Origin: Candidatus Aenigmatarchaeota archaeon
GTDB taxonomy: Archaea > Aenigmatarchaeota > Aenigmatarchaeia > QMZP01 > QMZT01
Direction of reading: 5' to 3'
Assembly: GCA_023128965.1 (NCBI GenBank)
Contig: JAGMCY010000160.1
Coordinates: 1 to 50,865 of the forward strand
DNA length: 50,865 nt
Shown one piece after another: positions 24,358 to 33,869 of the stretch. Every line of letters begins with the position of its first letter. Within the stretch, counting starts at the first letter, position 1. The position numbers were made by a program, and so were the translations under genes. The notes beneath the pieces were generated by a model. That model saw only the letters and a program-made list of their open reading frames with translations. It did not search any database and was not told where the DNA came from.

Positions 24358-25743
24358 TCACGAAAGCAACATCCTGAAAAAGTTGGTCTCTACGGAGAAG
24401 TTGTATTTAAGGTATAACGATTCGTTCAGCTGCTCGAGATACGTTTTATCGAAAACGTACGGTTCCATGCACTTGCTCCTGTCTCCTAGAATCACGTATC
24501 TTTCAGTTTCCTCAATTACAGGGAACTGTTTTAAGAAGCTTGAATTTCTTGCGTAATCCGGTTCTGGATCTTTGTATATGACAATCCTGTATCCTTTATC
24601 CAAGTACTCCCTGACCCTGAAATCCCTGGGATTTGGTTCTGCCGGTCTTCCGAGATAGTTTATAATCACCCATCTGTTTGAACTTATCATGCAATTCTCG
24701 GTGACGTTAGGATAATCTGAAGGGTTTGAAAAGATTGAATTGGTCGCCCCACTTGGTGAAATTATGATGGTCCATAATATAAAAACGCCCAAACAGATAT
24801 TTAATAAACCAATATGCTCAGCCTTTATTTTGAACCTTTCCAGACCAATAACAGAAAAATAAACAAACGGTAAAATAAGGTTAAACAGAAATCTGGGATA
24901 TTTTAAAGATGCGTTGTAATACGAAAAAAAGGTGATAATTAAAATTAATATCATAACCCAGTCTTTTCGGTTCATGCGTCTGTCGCTTACTTTAAGCCAG
25001 AGTCCGATTAAAAACAACGGTAAAAGGTAATTTACCACTAAAATAAAATCGTAAATGTCAAATGGCATGAACATGTAGTCTCTGTATTTAATGTTCAAGG
25101 CATAATAATCGGCAAAACTTGTAAGAGGACTTCCCGAAAATGCTAGATTAAACCATAACCATGGCAGAAATAACAATATGGATATTCCAATAAAAATCGC
25201 TATTTTTTTGAAATTCTTTGTGAAAAGGACCACGGGTAAATATATAAAATTTGTGTACCTCAAAAGAGCATTTAACGCAAAGGATGTTCCTGATTTAAGT
25301 CCGTCATTCTTTAAAAGATAAAAAACGAACAACTGCAAGAGTGCAAGGGATAGTAATTCCGTTCCCACACTTAATCCAAAAAGCAGAAGGAAGGGGTTTA
25401 TGGAGAGTGCGTAAAAAATCCTTTTATCCACATTTAGTATTTCGGATATCTTCAAACAAGAAATAAGGTAAAGCGAAGAGACAAAAATTAAGTACATATA
25501 TTCAGCTACCAGCCAGCCAAACAAGCTGAATAAACCGATTAACACCGACGCTAAAGGAGGTCTCAGCAACTCGAAATAAAAACCGTTACTGAAAATGTAT
25601 TTTGCATTTAGCACGTAGGCTGCAAAATCCCAAGAAATGCCCGTGGTGTGCTGGTAAATAAAAAACATTGTTGAGAAGAGGTAAAGTAAAACTATAAGTT
25701 TGTTTTCAAAAATGATGTCCTTTATATTTTCTGTTTTGATCAT
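24358..25743 (-). CDS. Multi-pass GT-C-like glycosyltransferase
   Basis: This 461-residue protein has about ten hydrophobic segments and a soluble C-terminal part. The first loop holds GISWDFAAYVLNAKYIFSNGFYFELLRPPL, which resembles the acidic D/E first loop of PMT/ArnT-type GT-C enzymes that use lipid-linked sugars. Such enzymes transfer mannose or other sugars on the outer face of the membrane. The base composition is very AT-rich and the codons look less biased than in neighbours. I cannot name the substrate. S-layer glycosylation is a reasonable guess from context. Confidence 0.6.
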   Translation of the reverse strand: MIKTENIKDIIFENKLIVLLYLFSTMFFIYQHTTGISWDFAAYVLNAKYIFSNGFYFELLRPPLASVLIGLFSLFGWLVAEYMYLIFVSSLYLISCLKISEILNVDKRIFYALSINPFLLLFGLSVGTELLSLALLQLFVFYLLKNDGLKSGTSFALNALLRYTNFIYLPVVLFTKNFKKIAIFIGISILLFLPWLWFNLAFSGSPLTSFADYYALNIKYRDYMFMPFDIYDFILVVNYLLPLFLIGLWLKVSDRRMNRKDWVMILILIITFFSYYNASLKYPRFLFNLILPFVYFSVIGLERFKIKAEHIGLLNICLGVFILWTIIISPSGATNSIFSNPSDYPNVTENCMISSNRWVIINYLGRPAEPNPRDFRVREYLDKGYRIVIYKDPEPDYARNSSFLKQFPVIEETERYVILGDRSKCMEPYVFDKTYLEQLNESLYLKYNFSVETNFFRMLLS

Positions 25744-25793
25744 TATTATTAGTAAAAATCCTCATTTTAATATCTTTCAGGGATAATTTTATT

Positions 25794-27314
25794 ATGAAAA
25801 AACTGGTTTTTCTGCTTCTTATAATTGTGGTTTTAGCGTTCTCGATTCTCCCTACCATCACCGAAATCGGTGGGTTTGATGCCGACCCTTACGGGAAAAA
25901 TTACGATTTTGAATTCGTGCTGAAAGCGACCGGTTCGAACAAGGAGACTTTTACCGGAAACCTCACAAGCCTTTTGAACGAAAACATAAGCGATTTTGCA
26001 AAGGGGGATATCCTCCTGATTCTTGGAAGGATTGAGAGGAACGAAACGAAAATATGCAAATCCTTCGAATACTATGAGAATTCCCTTTCAGATGATCAGG
26101 AGAAAAACGCGGTTATATACGAAACTCTCGCTTCCCTGGGCTGCGGGAAGGGTAAGAAAGGTTATCTGCTGAATGCCTCGAGTATCTGGAAATCCATGGG
26201 GAACGAATTCCGTTCGAAACTCGATGTATCCCTCGCTTTGGAAGAGGAGATCGATTTCGAAATGGATACGAGTGAACTGCCTGAATTCAATCTCGAGGTT
26301 CCCGAGAACGCCACAAAATTTGTCATAGGGAATTCGATAATCAGACTGGGAAAAGACGATATTCTGGTTTCCCAGGCTGACAGGGTTGTGAGGGACTGGC
26401 TGAGCTATCAGATTTACGATATTCGGAGTGAAGATTTGCTCACGATGTTTTCAGAAAGGTTGACATACGATAAGAATGAACTTCTTCCTGAAATAGGATG
26501 GCATGAGGGCGCGAGAATCTCTGAGATGAGGAATACGGGTCTCAAACACTTAACATCGTATGGAACGATCGCTAAGAAGTTCGAAGGTAAATGGTATGCG
26601 CCCGATGAAAGGGGGGTTTTCAGGTTCGAGGTTCCGATAGATAAGATCCTTTACCCGACCACGCGTTTCCTCAGGAATGATATAGCCGTGATAATTGATA
26701 CGCACGGCATAAACACGCTGGTGGAACAGGCAATAAGGCTAAATGCAAGCGTGGTTGTCGGTTGTTGCGATCATCCCGGTAAAATAAAGGCAGCCCTGTA
26801 TCTAAATGAAATGGGAATAAAATCGATATGCCTCACTGACAAATACCTGCCGCTTGCCATGGGGAGCGGAGCGAATATTCTCGGATCCCCGCCGATAAGG
26901 AAGGAGGGGGAACGCGTGATTCTCGGAAATAGACCGTTAGAGTTCGGGATGAACGAAACGTTCGTTGTAATGGATGTTTCAGGCGAGAAGTTTGGTCTGA
27001 ATTATTACGAAACCCCGAAAATCTATTTCAGGCAGCTTGAAGGGTTTCTTAACATTGATGTGCATTATGCCTTGATATATGATTTCGGTCAGATGGAGAA
27101 TGTTATAAACCTCTCCGAAACATACGAAGCGAACACGATAGCCGTCAGGGTTTTCAATTCGGATGATTACAGGAAAGTAAAAGGATGGTTGGAAGAAGAT
27201 GAGAATCGCAAGGCGATACTTTTCCATTCGGTTTCGTATCCCTATGGTTACAAGTTGTTGAAAGAATTCCCGGAGCAGACCACTTTTGATGACATCAAGC
27301 CTGAGTTTTCCTGA
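25794..27314 (+). CDS. Secreted or membrane-anchored protein of unknown function
   Basis: This 506-residue protein begins with a signal anchor (MKKLVFLLLIIVVLAFSILPTITEIGG). Residues 30-150 look helical and repeat-like, perhaps TPR-like (KGDILLILGRIERNETKICKSFEYYENSLS). The C-terminal half (from about residue 190) is a compact alpha/beta domain with VIIDTHGINTLVEQAIRLNASVVVGCCDHPGKIKAALYLNEMGIKSICLTDKYLPLAMGSGANILG, which has the feel of a Rossmann-like sugar or nucleotide domain. I do not recognise the family. It is transcribed divergently from the GT-C gene and sits inside the glycan cluster. Confidence 0.55.
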   Translation: MKKLVFLLLIIVVLAFSILPTITEIGGFDADPYGKNYDFEFVLKATGSNKETFTGNLTSLLNENISDFAKGDILLILGRIERNETKICKSFEYYENSLSDDQEKNAVIYETLASLGCGKGKKGYLLNASSIWKSMGNEFRSKLDVSLALEEEIDFEMDTSELPEFNLEVPENATKFVIGNSIIRLGKDDILVSQADRVVRDWLSYQIYDIRSEDLLTMFSERLTYDKNELLPEIGWHEGARISEMRNTGLKHLTSYGTIAKKFEGKWYAPDERGVFRFEVPIDKILYPTTRFLRNDIAVIIDTHGINTLVEQAIRLNASVVVGCCDHPGKIKAALYLNEMGIKSICLTDKYLPLAMGSGANILGSPPIRKEGERVILGNRPLEFGMNETFVVMDVSGEKFGLNYYETPKIYFRQLEGFLNIDVHYALIYDFGQMENVINLSETYEANTIAVRVFNSDDYRKVKGWLEEDENRKAILFHSVSYPYGYKLLKEFPEQTTFDDIKPEFS

Positions 27315-28415
27315 TTATCTGTTTACCTTATACCAATACAATTTTACCAGATGTTTCAGATAATTCATGTCCTCTTTTGGGCCCAGTTTACTCTTCCCAG
27401 CCCTCCGGTTAACAAACGTGTACGGAATTTCCCTTATTTTAGAATACTCTCCCTTTACAAAAATTTCCAGTCCTATTTTGTAGCCATGAGGTTTCAGAAC
27501 CTTATTTTTTATAATATCCCTTTTGAAAAAGAAGAATCCAGACAGCGGATCTTTTACAGTAGTAAGGAGTTTTGCCAAGAGTCTCGCGCCCCTCGAGATG
27601 ATTTTTCTCTTGAAAGGCCATTCCTTTATTCCCCCTCCCTTCACGTACCTGCTCCCTACCGTGAGATCTGCCTGATTCGAAATTATTGGTTTAACAATAT
27701 CTGGGATCAGTTCAGGTGGGTGAGAAAAATCGGAATCCATCACACCAATGATATCCCCTTGTACTTTTTCGAAACCCTCCACCACAGCGGATGAAAGACC
27801 GAGTTTCGTTTTTCTGTGAATTACCTTCATTCTATATTTTGCCTTCATTTTTTCAGCTATTTCTCCCGTTCCATCCGGGGAGTTGTCATCCACCACCACA
27901 ACCTCGCCTCTTATCCCGCTCTTTTTAAAAACCCCGAAAATCTCAGGGATCAGCACCCCTATGTTTTCCTTCTCGTTATACGTCGGGATCACTATTGAAA
28001 CAAGCGGGTTCTTATGAACCCTGGGGGTTTTTATATATTTGTCATATCCCCATGTCTTTTTGAGGTTGATGAAATAATTCCAGTTGAAAACAACAAGGGC
28101 TGCAAGTATGTTGGAAATCAGATAATGTATCCCTAAAAATTCGGTGAACGCGAAGAGGAGGGTTATGTTCATCGCCATCCCTACAAGAGAAATCACGTTG
28201 TATTTCAAAAGTCTTTTGAACCACCTCCCTTTCTTTTCCCTGTCTATGAAAGTCCATCTCTCGTGCATGAAGAAGTTGAATACTACGCAAAACTCTACCG
28301 CTATAATGCCTGAAAAAACGTAGAAAATCCCGAAGAATTCTGTAAAGATATATAATAAAGTCTCTCCTACTATAAGACCCGTAAGACCAACAAGAGCGAA
28401 TTTCCCTATCCTCAT
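27315..28415 (-). CDS. GtrA domain fused N-terminally to a dolichol-phosphate-type GT2
   Basis: This 366-residue protein has four membrane helices of the GtrA type at the N-terminus (about residues 1-120, with FVVFNWNYFINLKKTWGY-like signals). A DPM1-like GT2 domain follows: SIVIPTYNEKENIG, VVVDDNSPDGTGEIAEK, GVMDSDFSHPPELIP, LTVGSRYVKGGG and SGFFFFKRDI. DPM1-like enzymes make polyprenyl-phosphate sugars; GtrA domains are thought to flip them. The usual fusion has GT2 first and GtrA last, so this order is permuted. It could feed the GT-C enzyme at 24358-25743. It abuts TruD and converges on the unknown secreted gene. Confidence 0.85.
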   Translation of the reverse strand: MRIGKFALVGLTGLIVGETLLYIFTEFFGIFYVFSGIIAVEFCVVFNFFMHERWTFIDREKKGRWFKRLLKYNVISLVGMAMNITLLFAFTEFLGIHYLISNILAALVVFNWNYFINLKKTWGYDKYIKTPRVHKNPLVSIVIPTYNEKENIGVLIPEIFGVFKKSGIRGEVVVVDDNSPDGTGEIAEKMKAKYRMKVIHRKTKLGLSSAVVEGFEKVQGDIIGVMDSDFSHPPELIPDIVKPIISNQADLTVGSRYVKGGGIKEWPFKRKIISRGARLLAKLLTTVKDPLSGFFFFKRDIIKNKVLKPHGYKIGLEIFVKGEYSKIREIPYTFVNRRAGKSKLGPKEDMNYLKHLVKLYWYKVNR

Positions 28416-29504
28416 TTAACCACTTCTCCTAACTGATACCTCGTTCACGAGGACGGTTGCATACGACCCCCTTGGGATTTCGAATTCCAAGATGCATTTT
28501 AGCTTGTTCTCATTCATTTCATCATCCCCGAATCTCCATTTCATTCTTTTCGCTTTCACTACCCTTTCCCTTTCTCCTCCCTCACCCGAAAGCTCCGGCA
28601 TGGATTTTATTTTGAAGTTGGATTTTCGTATGTTCTCCCTTTTAAGGATTTTTTCTATTTGTTTCTTTGTTTTATATTTGGAAAAATCCGTCTGAAAACC
28701 TATTATTGGAATGCAAAGTTCTTTCGAAACCCTCGCTATCTCATTCCACAGATATGATTGGTAGGCGTGAACGAACATCCTCCTGAAATTCTTTGGTATT
28801 TTTCTTAACGCCCCTGCATAATCATTCGGGTTTTTCACTAAATGATTGAGTAGAGCGAGCTCGTTACGAAGTAATCCCGGGCATTCATTCAGGCCGAGTT
28901 TCAAATCCTTTGTCTTCCTCAGATTTTCCCTAAACCTCCTCATTTCCTCTTTCTTATCCCCTTCATGAGTTAGGTATGTCCAAACTGCTTCTTTCAAATT
29001 GTTTTTAAGGATTTCCTTCCCTACTAAATGCGTGTTGTTTCGGATTCCGAACCTCTGCTCACCGAAATAATTCACGAACCCGTTCTTTTTCACAATCTCC
29101 AGGTTTTTTTCCATTCTGTTTTTTTCCTTCTCCCCTATATCCCTTATTACAATCTCGAAAGAGTTCGCTTTCAGATCCCCGAGGTTTATCCGCTCCTTTT
29201 TATTCTCAAATCCCGAAAGCTCGATATCTTTAATCCTTATCTCCTTCAGTCTTTCAACAGGTACACTCCAGGCTGAAACTCTCTGGTACGTGATCGCCCG
29301 CTTGTCCTTAACGCCAGCGTATCCGAATCTCTTAATCGAAACGCCCAGTTTTTTGGATATTAGTTTCAGAGCACGGAAAAGATCCCAGTTCGTTTTCTTT
29401 AGCGTGAACCATATGTAAAATCCCTTCTCCTCTTTCCCTTTCGTTTGCTTTTCAAAAATCTCCCTGACCACGAAATCCTCCGGGATTTGCTTTATCCTCG
29501 GCAT
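28416..29504 (-). CDS. truD: tRNA pseudouridine synthase TruD
   Basis: This 362-residue enzyme converts U13 in tRNA (and related sites) to pseudouridine. The catalytic aspartate lies in RFGYAGVKDKRAITYQ. Also visible are the N-terminal QIPEDFVVREIF, NYFGEQRFG and the C-terminal FVHAYQSYLWNE, all TruD hallmarks. The length is normal for archaea. It directly follows the GtrA-GT2 gene on the minus strand. Confidence 0.95.
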   Translation of the reverse strand: MPRIKQIPEDFVVREIFEKQTKGKEEKGFYIWFTLKKTNWDLFRALKLISKKLGVSIKRFGYAGVKDKRAITYQRVSAWSVPVERLKEIRIKDIELSGFENKKERINLGDLKANSFEIVIRDIGEKEKNRMEKNLEIVKKNGFVNYFGEQRFGIRNNTHLVGKEILKNNLKEAVWTYLTHEGDKKEEMRRFRENLRKTKDLKLGLNECPGLLRNELALLNHLVKNPNDYAGALRKIPKNFRRMFVHAYQSYLWNEIARVSKELCIPIIGFQTDFSKYKTKKQIEKILKRENIRKSNFKIKSMPELSGEGGERERVVKAKRMKWRFGDDEMNENKLKCILEFEIPRGSYATVLVNEVSVRRSG

Positions 29505-29539
29505 AAGCAGTTTTTATTTTTAATATTTTTAATTTAATT

Positions 29540-30811
29540 ATGGAATTCGAAAGGGATTTCGACCTCGAAATATCCGATTTCGGGGTTCAAAAAACGTATT
29601 CCCTCACCTGGGATCACGAATACGGGGGAACGATTGCATGCCTTCCTGAGATAGATGAAGGGATAGTTTACTTTGGATGTGACAACTACTATCTCTATGC
29701 ACTTGATGTTAAAACGGGGAAGGAAATATGGAAATTCAAGGCAGGGGGGTGCGCGGGAAATTATCCTCCCGTTGTTGTGGACGACTTTGTTTTTTTCGGC
29801 TCTTATGATGGGTATTTGTATGCCTTGGAGAAAAAAACAGGGGAATTGAAATGGAGGTTCAAAACAGGTGGGAAGGTAGTTTCCGGAGTAGCCTATTCGG
29901 ATGGTAAAATAGTTTTCGGTTCGAGGGATTCGTACGTGTACTGCCTTGATTTCGAAGGTAGTGAGATATGGAGGTTCAGAACCGGGGGTGAGATAATATC
30001 AACCCCAAGCATAATGGATGGGAATGTGTACATAGGAAGCTATGACAGCTGTATGTACTGCATAGATATCGAAACGGGGAAGGAGAAGTGGAGGTTTAGG
30101 GCTGGGGGTGCAGTTGGTAGTTTAGCTCCAATGAACATAAAAGGTGATATGATATTTTTCGGTTCATGGGATTTCAATATGTATTGTGTAAACAGGCACA
30201 CAGGACAGGAAATTTGGAGATTTCGTGCCGGAAATGGAACGATGACATGTGGAGAGGTCCATGATGGTGTTTTATATTTTGGAGCTAAAGATGGATTTCA
30301 CGCAATAGATATCTCTAATGGAAAGGAATTGTGGATGAGAAAGCTTGGCTACAATACTCACAGTTCCCATGTATGCATTTATAAGGACAAAATATACGTT
30401 GGCGGAGGAGAGGATGGTTATGAAAGGGGGATATTGGCATGTTTAGACAAAGAGGGGAACATTTTATGGAGGTTCATTACTGATGGTCCTTGTTGGGTTG
30501 GACCACAGATTAAGGAAGGAGAACTCGTGACAGGATCCTGGAATTGCTACTTCTACAGGCTCGATCCGGATACAGGAAAGCTAATCTGGAAGTTTAAAAC
30601 CGGAGGTGGACCTTCGAAAGAAAAGGTTATAGACCACAGCGAGGTTGCTCTGGTAACGATCATAACGGGTGAAGGTGTTTTCGAGGAGGAGGATAAGGAG
30701 GAGAAATATTCGCCAACCCCTGAGATACAGATTTCAGATAACGTTTACGTCACGAAAAGCGAATATTTAGCGGGGCCGAAAACTTATAAAGCCGAAACGG
30801 GATATAAATAA
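29540..30811 (+). CDS. PQQ-type beta-propeller repeat protein, apparently cytoplasmic
   Basis: This 423-residue protein is built of about seven to eight repeats of the type YLYALDVKTGKEIWKFKAGG, that is, the tryptophan-docked PQQ/YVTN propeller blade (VYCLDFEGSEIWRF, MYCIDIETGKEKWRF, and so on). There is no signal peptide, which is unusual because such propellers are usually exported; it may be a cytosolic scaffold. Two paired cysteines per several blades (for example YGCDNYY, SYDSCMYCIDI) are notable. No catalytic role can be deduced. It is separated from PEPCK by only a short gap and may share a transcript. Confidence 0.8.
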   Translation: MEFERDFDLEISDFGVQKTYSLTWDHEYGGTIACLPEIDEGIVYFGCDNYYLYALDVKTGKEIWKFKAGGCAGNYPPVVVDDFVFFGSYDGYLYALEKKTGELKWRFKTGGKVVSGVAYSDGKIVFGSRDSYVYCLDFEGSEIWRFRTGGEIISTPSIMDGNVYIGSYDSCMYCIDIETGKEKWRFRAGGAVGSLAPMNIKGDMIFFGSWDFNMYCVNRHTGQEIWRFRAGNGTMTCGEVHDGVLYFGAKDGFHAIDISNGKELWMRKLGYNTHSSHVCIYKDKIYVGGGEDGYERGILACLDKEGNILWRFITDGPCWVGPQIKEGELVTGSWNCYFYRLDPDTGKLIWKFKTGGGPSKEKVIDHSEVALVTIITGEGVFEEEDKEEKYSPTPEIQISDNVYVTKSEYLAGPKTYKAETGYK

Positions 30812-30835
30812 ACTCTCATGAAGAGGGTGATCAAC

Positions 30836-32476
30836 ATGGATCTGAGGAAAGAGCTGGAAGGGGTTTTGAAAAAACACAAGGATGTTAGAAGGAATCCGAA
30901 AAGGGAGAATCTTATAAAGGATTCCGTGAAAAACAAAGAGGCGGTGGTTTCAGCGAATGGAGCGTTAGCGACATGGACGCCTCTTGAATCAACCGGCAGG
31001 AGCCCGGCTGATACGTATATCGTGAAGCGGGAGGGAAGCGAAAAGAACATTGACTGGGACTCCCCGAACAACAACCCTATTGAGCCAGAAACCTTCGAGA
31101 TGGTCCTAGAAGACGCTTTGAGAACACTTGAAGGTAAAAAGAAGATTTACGTAACGGAGAGGATTTTGGGGGCTGATGTTTCCTACGCTTTGCCTGTGAT
31201 GACGGTCACGGACTATGCGCTGACTTCGCTTTTTACATACAACATGTTCAGGTCTGTTCCTAAAGACCTTGGAAAGAGTATTTTCTCGAATAATGGATTT
31301 GTTTTAATCACTTTGCCGTATGACAAACTTTACCCTAAAAAATACGAAGGTAGACTGAGGGAAGTTAACGGGAAAACCTCAAATATGGTAATAGCGATGG
31401 ATTTTGACAATAGAATAGGAATAGTTTACGGTTCGGCATACGGCGGGAGCGTTAAGAAGCTCATGTTCACCGTGATGAATTACCTGCTCCCGGGGGAAGG
31501 TATCCTTCCCATACACTGCTCCGCTAATGAGGGGGAAAGAGGGGATGTCGCTTTGCTTCTTGGGCTTTCAGGGACGGGGAAAACCACGCTGTCCGCCGAC
31601 CCTACGCGATCTTTATACGGGGATGACGAGCACGGGTGGGGCGAGATGGGGGTAGCGAATTTCGAATACGGGTGTTACGCGAAACTCATCAACCTCGATC
31701 CAAAGAAAGAGCCGGAGATATACAACGCTATCATGCATAAAGATACGTATGAAAAACACGGGGCGATATTTGAGAATGCGATGATATATCCTGACGGGAG
31801 TTTCGATTTCTACGATGACAGGTTCACACCGAACTCAAGGGGCTCGTACCCTCTGTCTTACTTAACAAACGTAAAAGAATCCTCAACGGGGGGCCATCCG
31901 AAAACCATCCTCTTCCTTACAGCAGATGCCAACGGCGTTTTGCCTCCGGTATCCAAGCTCACGAAAGAGCAGGCAATGCTCTGGTTTTTGGTGGGGTACA
32001 CGAGCAAACTCGCCGGGACGGAAACAGGGATAATAGAACCGAAAACCGCGTTTTCGCGATTCTTCGGGGAACCATTCATGCCGAGGAACCCTGATGTTTA
32101 CGCCAAAATGCTGGGAGAGAAATTGAAAAAACACAAAACCAAAGTTTACCTCATAAACACGGGATGGAGTGGAGGTCCGTACGGAATTGGAAAGAGAATA
32201 GATATTGATCTAACGAGGAAGATGGTTCACGCCGCACTAGAAGGCGAATTGGAAAGGGTGGAATACGAGGAAAACGAAACATTCCACATAATGGTTCCTA
32301 AAAGCTGTCCTGGCGTGCCTAGCGAGATACTCGACCCCAGGAACACGTGGAAGGATAAAAAGGCGTACGAAGAACGAAAGAAAAAGCTTGCGAAAGAATT
32401 CTGCGAGCATTTTGATAAGGCTTATGGAAACAAGGGGATAGACAAAACGATAGAAAGAGAATGCCCTGGAAAATAA
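30836..32476 (+). CDS. pckA: Phosphoenolpyruvate carboxykinase (ATP)
   Basis: I chose the ATG at 30836 (MDLRKELEGVLKKHKD) because a GGTGATC ribosome site precedes it; an in-frame ATG at 30818 is possible. The 546-residue product has the kinase-1 P-loop GLSGTGKTTLSADP, the substrate-binding VYGSAYGGSVKKLMF, the metal-site ILPIHCSANEG, and NTGWSGGPYG. It interconverts oxaloacetate and phosphoenolpyruvate. Many archaea use the GTP enzyme, so the ATP form is a less common choice. It converges on aIF6 across a 40-bp gap with a hairpin. Confidence 0.94.
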   Translation: MDLRKELEGVLKKHKDVRRNPKRENLIKDSVKNKEAVVSANGALATWTPLESTGRSPADTYIVKREGSEKNIDWDSPNNNPIEPETFEMVLEDALRTLEGKKKIYVTERILGADVSYALPVMTVTDYALTSLFTYNMFRSVPKDLGKSIFSNNGFVLITLPYDKLYPKKYEGRLREVNGKTSNMVIAMDFDNRIGIVYGSAYGGSVKKLMFTVMNYLLPGEGILPIHCSANEGERGDVALLLGLSGTGKTTLSADPTRSLYGDDEHGWGEMGVANFEYGCYAKLINLDPKKEPEIYNAIMHKDTYEKHGAIFENAMIYPDGSFDFYDDRFTPNSRGSYPLSYLTNVKESSTGGHPKTILFLTADANGVLPPVSKLTKEQAMLWFLVGYTSKLAGTETGIIEPKTAFSRFFGEPFMPRNPDVYAKMLGEKLKKHKTKVYLINTGWSGGPYGIGKRIDIDLTRKMVHAALEGELERVEYEENETFHIMVPKSCPGVPSEILDPRNTWKDKKAYEERKKKLAKEFCEHFDKAYGNKGIDKTIERECPGK

Positions 32477-32487
32477 TATCGACAGAA

Positions 32488-32515
32488 TGACGCACACATT
32501 GTATGCGTCTATCGC
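32488..32515. repeat. Copy of the TGACGC hairpin between pckA and aIF6
   Basis: GACGCACAC (32489-32497) pairs with GTATGCGTC (32501-32509), and the flank TATCG follows. The same element occurs in the rRNA spacers at 49870-49890 and 50174-50194. This is the only copy I found outside a stable-RNA neighbourhood. It lies between two convergent genes, so it may also act as a transcript end. Confidence 0.65.
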
Positions 32516-32516
32516 T

Positions 32517-33176
32517 TTATACAAAACCAAATGTTTCTGAAGCTATCCCTAGTTCCGGACCGCTTGTTTGGTCTCCTGCCAGGAAACCGTTCGAATTAAC
32601 GATTAACCCTGATTTCACCCAAGGGTTTCCGAAATTCACTGATCCAGGGGAAACCGAGACGTCCAAGATTCTCTCTATTAACTTCTTCTCCTTCTCGATT
32701 GCCCATTTGTGAACCAAACACCCATTCGAATTGCATGTCGCTAGCGACCCCACCAGATCCATTCCTCCTATCGTCCCAACCCTGGTTTCAACCCCTAAAA
32801 ATTTCCGGATGTCCTTCCTGTGTTTTTCGAGATCCCTCGAAACTATGCAGCCATGATCGTTAGAAAGGATGAGGTTACCGAAGGCCGTGTGTTTCGTTTC
32901 GAGGACGAGGACATCGAAATTCCTCTGCATCTCCTCGATCTCTTCGTTGTATATCCTGTCGGAAATGACGATTCCCTGCGAATTTCCCGCGGTGAAAATT
33001 CCTATCAGCCCCGTCCCGAGCACGCTCGTCTGGTAAACAGGGACCTTCAGAACCTTCTTAATCAGGTCCATGTCCTTCTTTCGAACGAACCTGTTCACAA
33101 GGCAGAATTTGTCAGTGGAAAAAGTGAAAAGCCCTATGTTCGGGTCCTTCTGGAAATTGAGTTTTGCGAATTTCAT
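32517..33176 (-). CDS. eif6: Translation initiation factor aIF6
   Basis: This 219-residue protein has the fivefold pseudo-symmetric IF6 pattern: GLFTFSTDKFCLVN, VYQTSVLGTGLIGIFTAGNSQGIVISDRI, GNLILSNDHGCIVS, IGGMDLVGSLATCNSNGCLVH and VNFGNPWVKSGLIVNSNGFLAGDQTSGPE. aIF6 blocks premature joining of subunits by binding 50S near uL14 and the sarcin-ricin loop. The gene order aIF6-eL31-eL39 is conserved across archaea. The start is well supported. Confidence 0.96.
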   Translation of the reverse strand: MKFAKLNFQKDPNIGLFTFSTDKFCLVNRFVRKKDMDLIKKVLKVPVYQTSVLGTGLIGIFTAGNSQGIVISDRIYNEEIEEMQRNFDVLVLETKHTAFGNLILSNDHGCIVSRDLEKHRKDIRKFLGVETRVGTIGGMDLVGSLATCNSNGCLVHKWAIEKEKKLIERILDVSVSPGSVNFGNPWVKSGLIVNSNGFLAGDQTSGPELGIASETFGFV

Positions 33177-33220
33177 ATAGTTATATTGAAAATCTATTAT
33201 ATTAAATTCCAGAATTATGT

Positions 33221-33676
33221 TTATTTTTTCTTTTCCTTAGGGTTTTCCTTGCTTTCTTTCTCCTCTGGTTCCTTCCTTTCCTCGGTTTTTTCTTCTTTTT
33301 CTTCGGTCTCTTTCTCTTCTGCTTCTTTCTTCTCCTCTCCGGGTTTCCCGGTCAGCCTTTCCTTAATGCCTGCTATGCCCTTCTTCTTTTCCTCTTTTTT
33401 GACAGTCACCTCTCCAGGGAGTTTGACCTCGACCGTTTCGAAATCCCCCTTCACCTCGACCTTTATCCTTCCGGGAGGCTTTTTGAAACCCCGCGAAAAT
33501 AAGAGTTCGTTAACACCCTTCGAAATCCTTATCTCCTTAACTTTTGTGTGTTTCCTAACGAATTCCTTTACAGTCCTAAGCGCACGGTTGCTTCTCTTTG
33601 ATCTCGGCTCCTTCAACCATTCCCTTCTCAAGGGGATAGTGTAAATCCTTTCTATCTCGCTCGCCTTTTCCGCCAT
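33221..33676 (-). CDS. rpl31e: Large-subunit ribosomal protein eL31 with a charged C-terminal tail
   Basis: The first 90 or so residues are eL31 (ERIYTIPLRREWLKEPRSKRSNRALRTVKEFVRKHTKV and ISKGVNELLFSRGFKKPPGRIKVEV). The remaining 60 are a low-complexity lysine/glutamate tail (EEKKEAEEKETEEKEEKTEERKEP). Normal eL31 ends around residue 90-100. eL31 lies near the tunnel exit, so a long acidic-basic tail there may matter for nascent-chain factors, or may simply be dispensable. Confidence 0.92.
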   Translation of the reverse strand: MAEKASEIERIYTIPLRREWLKEPRSKRSNRALRTVKEFVRKHTKVKEIRISKGVNELLFSRGFKKPPGRIKVEVKGDFETVEVKLPGEVTVKKEEKKKGIAGIKERLTGKPGEEKKEAEEKETEEKEEKTEERKEPEEKESKENPKEKKK

Positions 33677-33686
33677 CCCTGATCAC

Positions 33687-33857
33687 CTAAACTTTGAGTT
33701 TCGAACCTCTTCTCCAGTCCTTCGTGCGAACTCGAACTCTCCTTGTTCTCGCCCTTTTCAAACCGAACTTCTTTATATCTGCCCAGCGGGGAGCCGACCT
33801 GAGTTTACCCTTCGCGGACAGCCTCAACTTCTTCCCACCTGACTTGTTCCTGCTCAT
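33687..33857 (-). CDS. rpl39e: Large-subunit ribosomal protein eL39
   Basis: I found this 56-residue frame by hand translation: MSRNKSGGKKLRLSAKGK, then RSAPRWADIKKFGLKRAR and the C-terminal KDWRRGSKLKV. The PRW and RRGSKLKV ends match the eL39 signature (PxWV ... RRHWRRTKLKV). It lines the narrow tunnel exit. It lies between eL31 and PDCD5 on the minus strand in the conserved aIF6-eL31-eL39 order. An alternative start two codons upstream (33863) adds MY. Confidence 0.9.
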   Translation of the reverse strand: MSRNKSGGKKLRLSAKGKLRSAPRWADIKKFGLKRARTRRVRVRTKDWRRGSKLKV

Positions 33858-33869
33858 ATACATCAACCT

